Shown: positions 24,601-34,399, counted from the stretch's first letter. The stretch is DNA of 41,404 nucleotides from Lachnobacterium bovis DSM 14045 (GCF_900107245.1 NZ_FNPG01000028.1:1-41404); one strand, 5' to 3'. Numbers and translations: made by a program. Notes: generated by a model from the sequence alone, not told the origin.

Positions 24601-27036
24601 TTATCCAAGAACAACTTCTACTTCTACTGTATCTTCTCCAAGAGTTGGATCGATAACGTTAGAAGGCATAACTGTTCCGTTTACCTTAAGTGACGCAACG
24701 CCTTTTTCAACGTGGTTAGGATTTGTAACGTGGATGTTATATGTTTTTCCACGGAATACTCTAACACAATTGTAGCCATCGCAGTCACTTGGAATACATG
24801 GATCAATGCGTAATCCGTCAAAATCAGGTTTAATACCTAGAATAAATTGACTGATTGTAGCAAATGTCCAAGCAGCTGTACCTGTAAGCCAGCTGTTCTT
24901 TCCTTCACCAAATGAAGGAGCATCTTTACCAGCTACCATCTGACAGAATGCATATGGTTCTGTTCTATGTACATCTTGAACGTCTTCTAAGAAAATTGGA
25001 TTTGTTTTCTTATACAATTCGAAGGCTCTGTTACCGTGTCCAACTATTGTTTCAGAGCAGACAATCCATGGGTTATTGTGGCAGAAAATACCAGCATTTT
25101 CTTTATATCCTGGTGGATAAGAAGAAATTTCACCCAGTTCAAGATGATATGTTGTATATGCAGGTTGTTGAAGCATGATTCCGTATTTAGTATCAAGTCT
25201 TTCTTTAACACTATTTAATGCTTCAAGGGCCATACCATTATCAACACCAACTTCAGCCATTACGCACATACCTTGAGACTCGATGAAGATTTGACCTTCT
25301 TTATTAACGTGGCTTCCGATAGGATTTGAATTAGCATCAAATGCACGGATAAACCATTTTCCATCCCAACCATGGGTTGTAATTGCCTCAATCATAGTAT
25401 CAACTTCTTTTTGACAAGCTTTAGCTTCGTCATCAAGGTTAAGTTTTTGACATAATGTAACATATTCTTTTCCGTATTTAACGAATAAGCCTGCAATAAA
25501 TACACTTTCTGCTACAGGACCTGAGCTTGGACCAGTTGTCTGGAAGCTTTCACCAGGTGTATCTGAGAAGCAGTTAAGGTTTAGACAATCATTCCAATCA
25601 GCACGACCGATTAATGGAAGACCGTGTGGACCTTTGTGAGTAACTGTATAGTTAAAGCTGCGTCTTAAGTGCTCTAAAAGAGTAGCTTTTTTATTTGCAT
25701 CACTGTCGAATGTACATTCTTCATCAAGAATAGAATAATCACCAGTTTCTTTGATGTACGCACATGTTCCGGCAATTAACCATAATGGATCATCATTAAA
25801 TCCACTACCTACATTTAAGTTACCAGTTTTTGTAAGTGGCTGATATTGGTGATATGCACTACCATCTTCAAATTGAGTATTTGCAATATCAAGGATTCTT
25901 TCTCTAGCTCTTGATGGAATAAGATGAACAAATCCAAGTAGATCTTGAGAAGAATCTCTAAATCCCATTCCTCGTCCCATTCCACTTTCGAAGTAACTAG
26001 CACTTCTACTCATGTTAAATGTAACCATACACTGATATTGGTTCCAAATATTAACACTTCGATTTAACTGTTCGTTACCAGTTTCGATGTTAAATTTAGA
26101 TAATAAATTAGTCCAATATGTTTTTAATTCATTTAAAGCTGTATCAACTTGCTCATCTGTAGAATATTTTGCGATTAACTCTTTTGCAGGAGCTTTATTG
26201 ATAACATTTGGAGCTTCAAATTTCTCTTCTTTTTTATTTTTGCAATATCCTAACAAGAAAATAAATGAAGCGGATTCATTTGGCTGTAATGTTACTTTTA
26301 TATGATGACTTCCGATTGGAGACCAACCATGAGCAACACTATTTTTTGAAACGCCAGCTTTTACAACGTCAGGATTAGCTGGGCTATTATAAAAACCTGT
26401 AAATGTCGCTCTGTCAGTATCAAAACCATCAATTTCATGGTTTACATGATAAATGGCATAATGATTTCTTCTTTCACGATATTCGGTTTTGTGGTAGATT
26501 GTGCTATCAATTACTTCAACTTCACCTGTAGAAAAGTTTCGTTGGAAATTAGTACAATCGTCTTCTGCATTCCATAAACAGAACTCTACATAACTGAATA
26601 AGTCTAGTGTTTTTACGTTTTCGCTAATATTCGTTAATTCTAATTTGTTTATTTCAACGTTGTCCTTAATAGGAACGAAAGCTGTCATTTTAGCACGAAG
26701 CTTATTTTTCTCACTTTCGAATGTAGAGTAACCAAGACCATGTCTACATTCGTAGGAATCTAGTGGTGTTTGAGTAGGTTGCCAACCTGGATTCCAAATA
26801 GTTTCGTTGTCCTTAATATAGTAGTAACGACCGTTTGAGTCATATGGACAGTTATTATATCTATATCTAGTAAGTCTTAGTAACTTAGCATCCTTATAGA
26901 AGTCATAACCACCTGCGGTATTAGAAATAATACCGAAAAAATCATTTGATCCTAAGTAATTGATCCATGGTAATGGAGTCTTAGGTGTTGTTATAACATA
27001 TTCTTTATTTTTGTCATCGAAAAATCCGTATTTCAT
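24601..27036 (-). CDS. cellobiose phosphorylase (GH94)
   Basis: This cytoplasmic enzyme splits cellobiose with phosphate into glucose 1-phosphate and glucose, saving ATP. The 811-residue protein matches the length and N-terminus of clostridial cellobiose phosphorylases ([18 protein letters not shown]). It has [12 protein letters not shown] with the general-acid aspartate at residue 483, and the [16 protein letters not shown] phosphate-binding region. Related phosphorylases (cellodextrin, chitobiose) share the fold, but the whole sequence fits the cellobiose type best. TTGGAGG precedes the ATG. It diverges from the LacI-type regulator, with an operator in the promoter, and probably receives sugar from the adjacent ABC importer. 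Confidence 0.95.
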   Translation of the reverse strand: MKYGFFDDKNKEYVITTPKTPLPWINYLGSNDFFGIISNTAGGYDFYKDAKLLRLTRYRYNNCPYDSNGRYYYIKDNETIWNPGWQPTQTPLDSYECRHGLGYSTFESEKNKLRAKMTAFVPIKDNVEINKLELTNISENVKTLDLFSYVEFCLWNAEDDCTNFQRNFSTGEVEVIDSTIYHKTEYRERRNHYAIYHVNHEIDGFDTDRATFTGFYNSPANPDVVKAGVSKNSVAHGWSPIGSHHIKVTLQPNESASFIFLLGYCKNKKEEKFEAPNVINKAPAKELIAKYSTDEQVDTALNELKTYWTNLLSKFNIETGNEQLNRSVNIWNQYQCMVTFNMSRSASYFESGMGRGMGFRDSSQDLLGFVHLIPSRARERILDIANTQFEDGSAYHQYQPLTKTGNLNVGSGFNDDPLWLIAGTCAYIKETGDYSILDEECTFDSDANKKATLLEHLRRSFNYTVTHKGPHGLPLIGRADWNDCLNLNCFSDTPGESFQTTGPSSGPVAESVFIAGLFVKYGKEYVTLCQKLNLDDEAKACQKEVDTMIEAITTHGWDGKWFIRAFDANSNPIGSHVNKEGQIFIESQGMCVMAEVGVDNGMALEALNSVKERLDTKYGIMLQQPAYTTYHLELGEISSYPPGYKENAGIFCHNNPWIVCSETIVGHGNRAFELYKKTNPIFLEDVQDVHRTEPYAFCQMVAGKDAPSFGEGKNSWLTGTAAWTFATISQFILGIKPDFDGLRIDPCIPSDCDGYNCVRVFRGKTYNIHVTNPNHVEKGVASLKVNGTVMPSNVIDPTLGEDTVEVEVVLG

Positions 27037-27090
27037 TATATACCTCCAATCAAAATAAGTAACATTTCCTTAAATCCTATAAATACTAAC

Positions 27091-27108
27091 TACGAATACG
27101 TTTTCGTA
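27091..27108 (-). promoter_or_regulatory. LacI-type operator at the cellobiose phosphorylase promoter
   Basis: TACGAATACGTTTTCGTA has perfect outer arms TACGAA/TTCGTA. On the minus strand it contains ACGAAAACGTATTCG, identical to the operator at 27262-27276. It lies 15-32 bases downstream of the minus-strand -10, so a bound repressor would block transcription. Confidence 0.82.
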
Positions 27109-27122
27109 AACTTTTCATTGTC

Positions 27123-27128
27123 ATTATA
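27123..27128 (-). promoter_or_regulatory. -10 element of the cellobiose phosphorylase promoter
   Basis: TATAAT on the minus strand. The sequence 17 bases upstream is TTTATT, a weak -35. Confidence 0.6.
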
Positions 27129-27225
27129 GCAAGCAAATATAGAAAAATAAACACAAAAATGCAAAAAAATGTAAAATTGTGCATAAATTACAAAAAATAA
27201 TTCTTTTTATTGTGAAATATAGAAG

Positions 27226-27254
27226 TTGACGCTAATAGATAACTAGGATAGAAT
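27226..27254 (+). promoter_or_regulatory. promoter of the lacI-type regulator and importer operon
   Basis: TTGACG (27226-27231), a 17-base spacer and TAGAAT (27249-27254). Confidence 0.82.
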
Positions 27255-27261
27255 TAAATTA

Positions 27262-27276
27262 ACGAAAACGTATTCG
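27262..27276 (+). promoter_or_regulatory. LacI-type operator at the regulator promoter
   Basis: ACGAAAACGTATTCG is the same 15 bases as the operator on the other side of the intergenic region, in inverted orientation. It starts eight bases after the -10, covering the start point, which suggests autoregulation. Confidence 0.82.
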
Positions 27277-27306
27277 CAAGATACGTTAGTGTTAGGAAGG
27301 ATAAAA

Positions 27307-28320
27307 ATGGTAACGATAAAAGATATTTCGAAAGCGTGTAACGTATCGACGACTACGGTTAGTAAAGCGTTGAATGGTTATAAAGATATAAGTGATAAAA
27401 CAAGAGACTTAGTTCTTAAAACCGCTAGAGAAATGCATTATTTTCCAAATGCGGCAGCAAGACAATTAAAGACGAACATGTCACACAACATTGGAGTCTT
27501 GTTTGTTGATGAAACAAATAGTGGCCTGACTCATGAATATTTCTCCACTATATTAAATAGTGCAAAAGAAGAGGCTGAGAGATTAGGCTATGATATGACA
27601 TTTATTAGTAAAAACATGGGAAGAAAAAACTTTTCTTATTTAGATCATGCAAGATATAGAAAAGTGGATGGAGTTTTGATTGCTAGTATCAATTATAAGG
27701 ATCAAGAGGTTATTAATTTAGTAAACAGCGAAATCCCAACAATTAGCATTGATTATGCGTACGACAATCACAGCAGTGTAATGTCAGATAATATAGAGGG
27801 AACGTATGAACTTACTAAATTTTTAATAAATAAGGGTCATAAAAAGATAGCGTTTATCCATGGCGAGAAAACGTCAGTGACTGAGAAGAGATTGAATGGT
27901 TTTTTTAGAGCTTGTAAGGAAGGAGGAATACTTGAAAAAAAAGAATGGGTCGTTGAAGCAAAATACCATGATACGAAATCTAGTGAGGAAGCAACTGAAA
28001 AAATAATGAAGTTGCAAGAAAAACCAACAGCGATTATGTATCCAGACGATTTTGCTTATTTAGGAGGATTAAATGCTTTAGAAAAATTGAATCTTTCGGT
28101 TCCGGGCGATGTAAGCGTAGTTGGATATGATGGTGTCAAATTAACGCAAGTCCTTAGACCTAAACTTACAACTTATTACCAAAACGCAGAGACGATTGGT
28201 GTTAAGTCAATAAGAAAATTGGTAGAAATAATAGAACAACCTAAGTTTTGCGTGCCTGAACAAATAATGGTTGGAGGAAAAATCATTGAGGGTGGCACAG
28301 TCAAAGACTTAAGTAAATAA
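27307..28320 (+). CDS. LacI-family transcriptional regulator
   Basis: A 337-residue repressor with an N-terminal helix-turn-helix (MVTIKDISKACNVSTTTVSKALNGY) and hinge helix (PNAAARQLKT). The periplasmic-binding-like sugar-sensing domain (NIGVLFVDETNSGLTHEYF onward) completes it. The ATG at 27307 follows AGGAAGG and gives the usual family start; an in-frame ATG six codons upstream has no better signal. Its operator is almost certainly the duplicated 15-bp sequence in the divergent region. It probably controls cellobiose phosphorylase and its own operon, with a cellodextrin-derived inducer (inference from neighbours). Confidence 0.93.
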   Translation: MVTIKDISKACNVSTTTVSKALNGYKDISDKTRDLVLKTAREMHYFPNAAARQLKTNMSHNIGVLFVDETNSGLTHEYFSTILNSAKEEAERLGYDMTFISKNMGRKNFSYLDHARYRKVDGVLIASINYKDQEVINLVNSEIPTISIDYAYDNHSSVMSDNIEGTYELTKFLINKGHKKIAFIHGEKTSVTEKRLNGFFRACKEGGILEKKEWVVEAKYHDTKSSEEATEKIMKLQEKPTAIMYPDDFAYLGGLNALEKLNLSVPGDVSVVGYDGVKLTQVLRPKLTTYYQNAETIGVKSIRKLVEIIEQPKFCVPEQIMVGGKIIEGGTVKDLSK

Positions 28321-28378
28321 ACATGAACGTTTTAAAACTAACTTATTAAATTTATAGGTAGATTAGGGGGAAAAATCT

Positions 28379-29767
28379 ATGAAAAAAAGAATCACAAAAT
28401 TAATGGCATTATTATTAACAACATCTATGTTAGTACCAATGACAGCTTGTTCAACAAGTAAGAAATCTGCAAGTGATGAGCATGTATTAAACATTTGGTG
28501 CTGGAATGATGAATTCCAAAGCAGATTTAATGACTATTATCCAGAAGTTAAGAAAGTTTCTAAAGATAAATCAAAAACTTACTTAAAAGATGGTACAGTT
28601 GTTAAATGGACAATAAATGAAAACAAAGATAATAACTATCAGAATAAATTAGATGAAGCTCTTCAAGAGCAAGATGAAAAAGATGATAACGATAAAATCG
28701 ATATTTTTTTAATTGAAGCAGATTACGCATTAAAATATGTAAATTCTTCAAGCACACTTGATGTTGTTAAAGATATTGGTCTTACAAAGAAAGATTTAGG
28801 AGATCAATATAAATATACAAAAGATATCGTAACAAGCAAGGGTGTTCAAAAAGCAACATCTTGGCAAGCTACACCAGGTCTATTTGCATATAGAAGAACT
28901 ATCGCTAAACAGGTTTTAGGAACAGATGATCCAAAACAGGTTCAAGAAGCATTAGGCGATTGGAATAAATTCAATGAAGTAGCTGGTAAAGCAAAAACAG
29001 CTGGATATCAGATGCTATCAGGTTATGATGATTCATTTAGAGTTTACTCTAACAATGTAAAACAGCCTTGGGTTAAAGGTGATACTGTAACAGTTGATGA
29101 AAATATCATGAATTGGGTAAAACAAACTAAAGAATTCACAGACAAAGGATACAATAATAAAACATCTCTTTGGTCTGATGCATGGTCTAAAGATCAAGGA
29201 CCAGACGGAAAAGTATTTGGTTTCTTCTATTCAACATGGGGAATCAACTTTACATTGATGAAAAACTCTTTAGCTAATCCAGATGGAAAAGCTGAAGTAG
29301 GAAACGGTGCATACGGTGACTGGGCAGTTTGTGAAGGACCAGCTCCATATTACTGGGGTGGAACATGGCTTTGCGCTGCAAAAGGAACAGATGACAAAAA
29401 AGAAATCAAAAATATCATGTTAAAACTTACTTGTGATAAAGAGAACATGAAGAAAATGACAGAGAATCCTGACATTCAAGATTATACAAACACTCAATCA
29501 GGTATGGAAGAAATCGCTCAGGATCCTAAATTTAGTTCTTCATTCTTAGGTGGACAAAACCACGTTGCATTATTCAGTGAGTCAGCTAAGAAGATTGATA
29601 TGTCTAACACAAGTAAATACGATCAAGGATGTAACGAAAAGATCCAGACAGCTATGAAAGACTATTTTGATGGAAAAGTTTCATTAGACAAAGCTAAAAA
29701 GAACTTCGAAACATCAATCAAAGAAGTTTATCCAAACATCAAAAAAGTTAAATGGCCAAAAGATTGA
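28379..29767 (+). CDS. sugar ABC transporter substrate-binding lipoprotein
   Basis: A 462-residue extracellular solute-binding protein (family 1 type). It starts with a lipoprotein signal peptide (MKKRITKLMALLLTTSMLVP) and lipobox MTAC with the lipidated cysteine at residue 24. Aromatic-rich segments such as WCWNDEFQSRF and YYWGGTWLC suit carbohydrate stacking. It follows the LacI-type regulator by 58 bases, and two permeases follow it. Cellobiose or cellodextrins are the likely ligands because of the divergent phosphorylase (inference). AGGGGG precedes the ATG. Confidence 0.92.
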   Translation: MKKRITKLMALLLTTSMLVPMTACSTSKKSASDEHVLNIWCWNDEFQSRFNDYYPEVKKVSKDKSKTYLKDGTVVKWTINENKDNNYQNKLDEALQEQDEKDDNDKIDIFLIEADYALKYVNSSSTLDVVKDIGLTKKDLGDQYKYTKDIVTSKGVQKATSWQATPGLFAYRRTIAKQVLGTDDPKQVQEALGDWNKFNEVAGKAKTAGYQMLSGYDDSFRVYSNNVKQPWVKGDTVTVDENIMNWVKQTKEFTDKGYNNKTSLWSDAWSKDQGPDGKVFGFFYSTWGINFTLMKNSLANPDGKAEVGNGAYGDWAVCEGPAPYYWGGTWLCAAKGTDDKKEIKNIMLKLTCDKENMKKMTENPDIQDYTNTQSGMEEIAQDPKFSSSFLGGQNHVALFSESAKKIDMSNTSKYDQGCNEKIQTAMKDYFDGKVSLDKAKKNFETSIKEVYPNIKKVKWPKD

Positions 29768-29825
29768 TTTTGATTTTGATTTAAAATAAGGTAATAAAAG
29801 TATTATATAAATGAGAAAAGGGAAA

Positions 29826-30758
29826 ATGGTGAGGAAAATGAAAGAAAATAAAACAAAAAAATACAAACGAGACAAACATGGTGTATGGGGTTACGTATTT
29901 ATATTGCCTTTCTTTCTTGCTTTTGCCATATTTCAGTTGATTCCATTGGCATCAACAGTATACTATAGTTTTTTTGAGTACTATAAAGATGGTCTTGATA
30001 TCGTTGGACCAAAGTTTGTGGGATTAAGAAATTACATTGAATTATTTGGAGCTGATTTACCAAAATATATGGGAAATACATTTGTTCTTTGGATAGTCGG
30101 CTTCATCCCACAGATTATCGTATCTTTGATACTAGCTGCATGGTTTACAGATGAGAGATTAAAGATTAAAGGTAAACAGTTTTTTAAGGTGGTAATTTAT
30201 ATGCCTAACCTTATTATGGCGAGTGCTTTTTCAATGTTGTTCTTCGCATTATTTTCAGACATTGGACCAATTAACTCGTTTTTACAGTCAATAGGCTTAA
30301 TTAAGAGTCCAATTAGATTCTTATCGTCTGTAGTTGGAGCAAGAGGCCTAATAGCACTCATGAACTTTTTGATGTGGTTTGGAAATACAACTATTTTGCT
30401 TATGGCAGCAGTAATGGGCATTAGTCCATCATTATTTGAGGCAGCTCAATTAGATGGATGTAATCATAGACAGATATTCTTTAAAATTACATTACCAAGT
30501 ATTAGACCAATACTTGTATATGTATTTATCACATCTATGATTGGTGGATTACAGATGTTCGATGTTCCACAGATTTTAACAGGTGGATCAGGTAGTCCAA
30601 ATAGAACAACAACAACAATGATTATGTTCTTAAATAACCACCTTTACAGCAAGAATAACGGTATGGCAGGTGCAGTATCAGTAGTATTATTTGTAATTTG
30701 TGCGATCTTATGTTTAGCAGTTTACAAGACATCTGACCCAGCTGGAGAGAATAAATAA
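29826..30758 (+). CDS. sugar ABC transporter permease (MalF-like, CUT1)
   Basis: About 310 residues and six helices, the first being GYVFILPFFLAFAIFQLIPL. The EAA loop EAAQLDGCNHRQIFFKITLP, which docks the ATPase, is present. The start is uncertain: ATGs at 29811, 29826 and 29838 are in frame. AAAAGGG just before 29826 and GAGG just before 29838 make either of these more likely than 29811. It forms a pair with the next permease. No ATPase gene is nearby. Confidence 0.93.
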   Translation: MVRKMKENKTKKYKRDKHGVWGYVFILPFFLAFAIFQLIPLASTVYYSFFEYYKDGLDIVGPKFVGLRNYIELFGADLPKYMGNTFVLWIVGFIPQIIVSLILAAWFTDERLKIKGKQFFKVVIYMPNLIMASAFSMLFFALFSDIGPINSFLQSIGLIKSPIRFLSSVVGARGLIALMNFLMWFGNTTILLMAAVMGISPSLFEAAQLDGCNHRQIFFKITLPSIRPILVYVFITSMIGGLQMFDVPQILTGGSGSPNRTTTTMIMFLNNHLYSKNNGMAGAVSVVLFVICAILCLAVYKTSDPAGENK

Positions 30759-30776
30759 GGAAGGAGAAAGATTAAT

Positions 30777-31634
30777 ATGAATAGCAGAAAAGGATTAAAA
30801 GCAGGCGGACTTAGAAAATTAATTGCATATCTAGTATTAATTATATTAGCTTTCCTATGTTTGTTCTTCTTTTACATTTTAATTATTAACTCAACAAGAA
30901 ACCATGCACAAATACAGAAAGGTTTTTCGGCAATACCAGGATCTTCGTTTATGAAGAACTTTAACAACGTATTAAATGATGCCAATGTACCAATTTTATC
31001 TGGTATAAAAAACTCATTTATAGTTTCAGCTGCATCAGCTGCATTGGCAGTATATTTCTCAGCACTAACAGCTTATGGTATTTATGCTTATGATTTTAAA
31101 TTAAAGAAACCAGCATTTGTGTTTATCTTACTTATTTTAGTAATGCCTACACAGGTTTCTGCATTAGGATTTTTAAGATTAGTTAAAAAAATCCCATTTA
31201 TGAGCGACAATTTATTGCCACTTATTATTCCATCAATAGCTGCTCCAGCGATTTTCTACTTCATGTATAGTTACATGCAGTCATCGCTTCCAATGGAGTT
31301 AGTAGAGGCGGCAAGAATAGATGGTTGTTCAGAATTTAAAACATTTAACCGTGTTGTAATGCCAATTATGAAACCAGCACTTGCAGTACAAGCAATATTT
31401 GCATTTGTTAGTTCATGGAATAATTACTTCATGCCAGCTTTAGTTATCAACAGAAAAGAATTAAAGACACTTCCAATTTTGATTGCTTCATTAAGAGGTG
31501 CCGATTTCTTGAAGTTTGATATGGGTAAAGTTTACACATTGATTATGATTGCAATTATTCCAATTATCATAGTTTACATTATCCTTTCTAAGTACATCGT
31601 TGCAGGTGTAACATTAGGTGGTGTAAAAGAGTAA
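30777..31634 (+). CDS. sugar ABC transporter permease (MalG-like, CUT1)
   Basis: A 285-residue permease with six helices and the EAA loop EAARIDGCSEFKTFNRVVMP. The C-terminus IVAGVTLGGVKE is typical of MalG-type subunits. AGGAAGGAG precedes the ATG, and the gene starts 18 bases after its partner permease. A strong terminator closes the operon regulator - binding protein - permease - permease. Confidence 0.95.
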   Translation: MNSRKGLKAGGLRKLIAYLVLIILAFLCLFFFYILIINSTRNHAQIQKGFSAIPGSSFMKNFNNVLNDANVPILSGIKNSFIVSAASAALAVYFSALTAYGIYAYDFKLKKPAFVFILLILVMPTQVSALGFLRLVKKIPFMSDNLLPLIIPSIAAPAIFYFMYSYMQSSLPMELVEAARIDGCSEFKTFNRVVMPIMKPALAVQAIFAFVSSWNNYFMPALVINRKELKTLPILIASLRGADFLKFDMGKVYTLIMIAIIPIIIVYIILSKYIVAGVTLGGVKE

Positions 31635-31673
31635 TTACTTAGTTTTAATTAATGGTGTAATAAGTAAATAAGG

Positions 31674-31714
31674 CGTCGCTCTTGCATAGTATATAGTGTA
31701 AGGGCGGCGTTTTT
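31674..31714 (+). terminator. intrinsic terminator of the cellobiose importer operon
   Basis: A 13-bp stem with three wobble pairs (CGTCGCTCTTGCA with TGTAAGGGCGGCG), followed by five T. Confidence 0.92.
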
Positions 31715-31811
31715 GAGTATGATATATAAAAATAGAGGCTTATAGTGAAAATGTATTTGAAATATGATAGAATGTTAAAAGGGTTATAACGAGTAATAGA
31801 AAGAGGTTTGT

Positions 31812-32612
31812 ATGAAAATTAATAAGTTTGAATTTGAATTAGTTTTGAAGGGTATTATTTTAGATGTTATATTCTTTGCAAATGTTTTGGTTTTTTCAAA
31901 GAGTATTGTTGAAGAAGGATTACGAATGCTAGTTATGGCTGGCTCACTGTGGGGAATTCTGGTTATAAATATTTTACTTATAAGAAATAAATATCATGTT
32001 GTGAGAATATCATTGGTAACGATTGGATTGGCTGTTTTATTAGGAGTACAGATTTGTTCATTGTTTGTTGTTACAAAGGATAAAGTTTTTCAGGCAGGAA
32101 ACAATTACAATACTTGTAAATATATCGAAGGTAAAATTAAAAAAACATATAAAAGTTTTGATGAAACAAGAAAGAACCTTCCAATTCCATATGGTGCTTA
32201 TAAAGTTTATTCCATTAGGAATAAGGATGTGGAAATAGATTTTTATAAATTAGGAAATAAAATAACAGGTTATGAAATAATAAATGTTTCAAATAAGTAT
32301 TACTATATTGGAAAAAGAGAATGTGTTTTTGGAGAAAGAAAAAAATATTCTGAGAAGAAAACAATTAGAGTAGATGCATTACAAGTTTTAAAACGTAATA
32401 AAATCTATAATGTAAAAGGAGATATAGCTTGGGGAGTTACTATGCAGGAAAGACAAAAGGATATAAGCATAGAATCAAGAAAAGCTTTCGTAAAGAAGGT
32501 TTCGGATTATAATGGAAAACAATATTATTTATGGTGTATGGATGACATAAGTCATGTCAATTTTTTGGTAAAAGTAGACGTGAAGATAGAAGATGTAAAG
32601 AGTTTAGAATAA
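31812..32612 (+). CDS. unrecognised membrane protein before the Bce-like module
   Basis: A 266-residue protein that I do not recognise. Three hydrophobic helices occupy the first 90 residues (about 12-31, 36-54 and 64-86). A hydrophilic, lysine- and tyrosine-rich domain of about 175 residues follows, probably outside the cell. It carries segments such as PIPYGAYKVYSIRNKDVEID and a WCMDDISHVNFLVKVDVKI end. AGAGG precedes the ATG. The response regulator starts 71 bases later on the same strand with no terminator between, so it may be co-transcribed with the two-component system. A sensing or accessory role in peptide-antibiotic response is inference from position only. Confidence 0.7.
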   Translation: MKINKFEFELVLKGIILDVIFFANVLVFSKSIVEEGLRMLVMAGSLWGILVINILLIRNKYHVVRISLVTIGLAVLLGVQICSLFVVTKDKVFQAGNNYNTCKYIEGKIKKTYKSFDETRKNLPIPYGAYKVYSIRNKDVEIDFYKLGNKITGYEIINVSNKYYYIGKRECVFGERKKYSEKKTIRVDALQVLKRNKIYNVKGDIAWGVTMQERQKDISIESRKAFVKKVSDYNGKQYYLWCMDDISHVNFLVKVDVKIEDVKSLE

Positions 32613-32683
32613 AGCAGACAAAAATATAATAAGTGATTCCAAATCCATCACTACAAATCTTGAGAAAACAGATTGGAGCAGAA

Positions 32684-33352
32684 ATGAAAAAAATAGTAAT
32701 AGTAGAAGATGATGTATCATTAAGACAGGAATTGTCAATTTTACTTGAAACATCAGGTTATGAAACTTATAAAGTTGATAAATTTGACAATATTGTTGAT
32801 GAAATCGTTAATCAAAATGCCAATTTAGTTCTGTTGGATATTAATCTCCCGGTTGTGAATGGTGAGATTGTTTTAAAGCAATTAAGAAAACAGTCTCAGG
32901 TTCCGGTGATTATGGTGACGAGTCGAACAAGTGAAATTGATGAAGTTTTATCATTAAGTTATGGAGCAGATGATTATATTACCAAACCATATAATCCAAC
33001 TTTGCTTTTGCTTCATATTTCGGCAGTGCTTAAAAGAAATGATAATATCCCAAATAATAGCGAAATTAGTTATAAAGATTTTAAAATAGACTTAGCTAAA
33101 AGTACGCTTTTTAATGAAAATTGTGAAATTATATTTACTAAAAATGAAATGATTATCTTTATGTGTTTACTTGAAAATAAAGGAAAAATAGTATCAAGAG
33201 AAGATATTATGAATTGTTTGTGGGATAATGATGAATATATAAATGACAATGCCCTGACAGTTAATATTAGCAGATTAAGGGGTAAATTTGATAATTATGG
33301 ATATTCAGATGTAATAGAAACCAGAAAAAAACAGGGGTACATTTTAAAATGA
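32684..33352 (+). CDS. OmpR-family response regulator (BceR-like)
   Basis: A 222-residue protein with a receiver domain (MKKIVIVEDD acidic pocket, phosphorylated aspartate 52 in LLDINLP, MVTS and the lysine of TKPYNPT). A winged-helix DNA-binding domain (IFTKNEMIIFMCLLENKG to ALTVNISRLRGKF, VIETRKKQGYIL) completes it. The ATG at 32684 with TTGGAG upstream is chosen over an in-frame GTG 17 codons earlier. It overlaps the kinase gene by four bases (ATGA). Its pairing with a short-sensor kinase and a BceAB-type transporter points to peptide-antibiotic response. Confidence 0.94.
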   Translation: MKKIVIVEDDVSLRQELSILLETSGYETYKVDKFDNIVDEIVNQNANLVLLDINLPVVNGEIVLKQLRKQSQVPVIMVTSRTSEIDEVLSLSYGADDYITKPYNPTLLLLHISAVLKRNDNIPNNSEISYKDFKIDLAKSTLFNENCEIIFTKNEMIIFMCLLENKGKIVSREDIMNCLWDNDEYINDNALTVNISRLRGKFDNYGYSDVIETRKKQGYILK

Positions 33353-34398
33353 CATTAATAAAATATTTAAAAAGTAAAGCAATAATAATAATAATTAAAT
33401 TTCTCGCAATGATAAATTTTACAGTTTTTGGATATGCCTATGGACTCAATAAAGAGTTTATTCATACAATTGTATTGGTATTCATTTTGCAGGAAATCGT
33501 ATCATTAAGTATATGCTATTCTAAGAAAAGAAAATTTTTTAAAAAAACAGAAGATATGTTGAATTCATTAGATGAAAAATATTTAGTTACAGAATTACTA
33601 GAAGAAACAGACTATTATGAAGGAAAAATATTTTCAGAATGGATTTATGATATTGACAAATCTATGTGTGATCATGTCAGTTATTATGAAAGAGTAGTCA
33701 AAGAATACAAAGAATTTATAGAAATGTGGGTTCATGAAGTGAAAATCCCTTTAGCGAGTGCAGTAATAATGTGTAAAAATGGTCTAAATAGTGATAATAC
33801 TATAGACGAGATGACAAACTATAAAAAGATAAGTAAGCAATTAAAAAAAATTGATACATATCTTGAACAGGTTTTGTATTATACTCGTTCAGAGCACAAA
33901 GAAAGTGATTATATCTTTGGGCGTTGTAAATTGAGAGAAATAATAAAAGATGTTGCTTTAAATAATAAAGATGATTTGCTAGAAAAAGATATATCGTTAT
34001 CTGTTGATGTAAATGATTTAGAGGTATTAACAGATAAAAAATGGTTGATTTTTATAATTAACCAAATTATTAATAATAGTATTAAATACTCAGATGAGCT
34101 TAAGAATGATTCGTATATTAAAATCACTGCAATAGATGGAAAAGATTTAATCAGATTGGAAATAGAAGATAATGGGATTGGAATAGATAAAAAAGACTTA
34201 TCTAATGTTTTTAAAAAATGTTTTACAGGAGAAAATGGGAGAGTCTTTAATAAGTCCACAGGAATTGGGCTTTATATCGTTAAAAAACTTATCACATCGT
34301 TAGGACATAAAATTGAGATTGAGTCAGTGAAACACGAGTATACAAAAGTAATATTATATTTTGGTAAGAATCAATATATGAATATTACAAATTTGTAA
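33349..34398 (+). CDS. BceS-like sensor histidine kinase
   Basis: A 349-residue kinase with only two N-terminal helices and almost no extracellular loop, the layout of intramembrane-sensing kinases that read the state of a BceAB-type transporter. The phospho-acceptor is histidine 129 in EMWVHEVKIP. The ATP-binding domain has FIINQIINNSIKYS (N box), DNGIGIDKKDL (G1) and STGIGLYIVKKL (G2). The start overlaps the response regulator stop codon by four bases. The stop codon lies in a perfect 16-bp palindrome. Confidence 0.93.
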   Translation: MTLIKYLKSKAIIIIIKFLAMINFTVFGYAYGLNKEFIHTIVLVFILQEIVSLSICYSKKRKFFKKTEDMLNSLDEKYLVTELLEETDYYEGKIFSEWIYDIDKSMCDHVSYYERVVKEYKEFIEMWVHEVKIPLASAVIMCKNGLNSDNTIDEMTNYKKISKQLKKIDTYLEQVLYYTRSEHKESDYIFGRCKLREIIKDVALNNKDDLLEKDISLSVDVNDLEVLTDKKWLIFIINQIINNSIKYSDELKNDSYIKITAIDGKDLIRLEIEDNGIGIDKKDLSNVFKKCFTGENGRVFNKSTGIGLYIVKKLITSLGHKIEIESVKHEYTKVILYFGKNQYMNITNL

Positions 34399-34399
34399 T
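34384..34399. promoter_or_regulatory. perfect 16-bp palindrome upstream of the BceAB-like promoter
   Basis: ATTACAAATTTGTAAT includes the kinase stop codon and ends 31 bases before the predicted -35 of the transporter operon. This is a suitable place for the response regulator to bind (inference). Confidence 0.5.

Noticed and set aside
27091-27276. The cellobiose divergon operators as cre sites
   Set aside because: They lack the TG...CA ends of the cre consensus. Two identical copies beside a LacI-family gene point to that local regulator.
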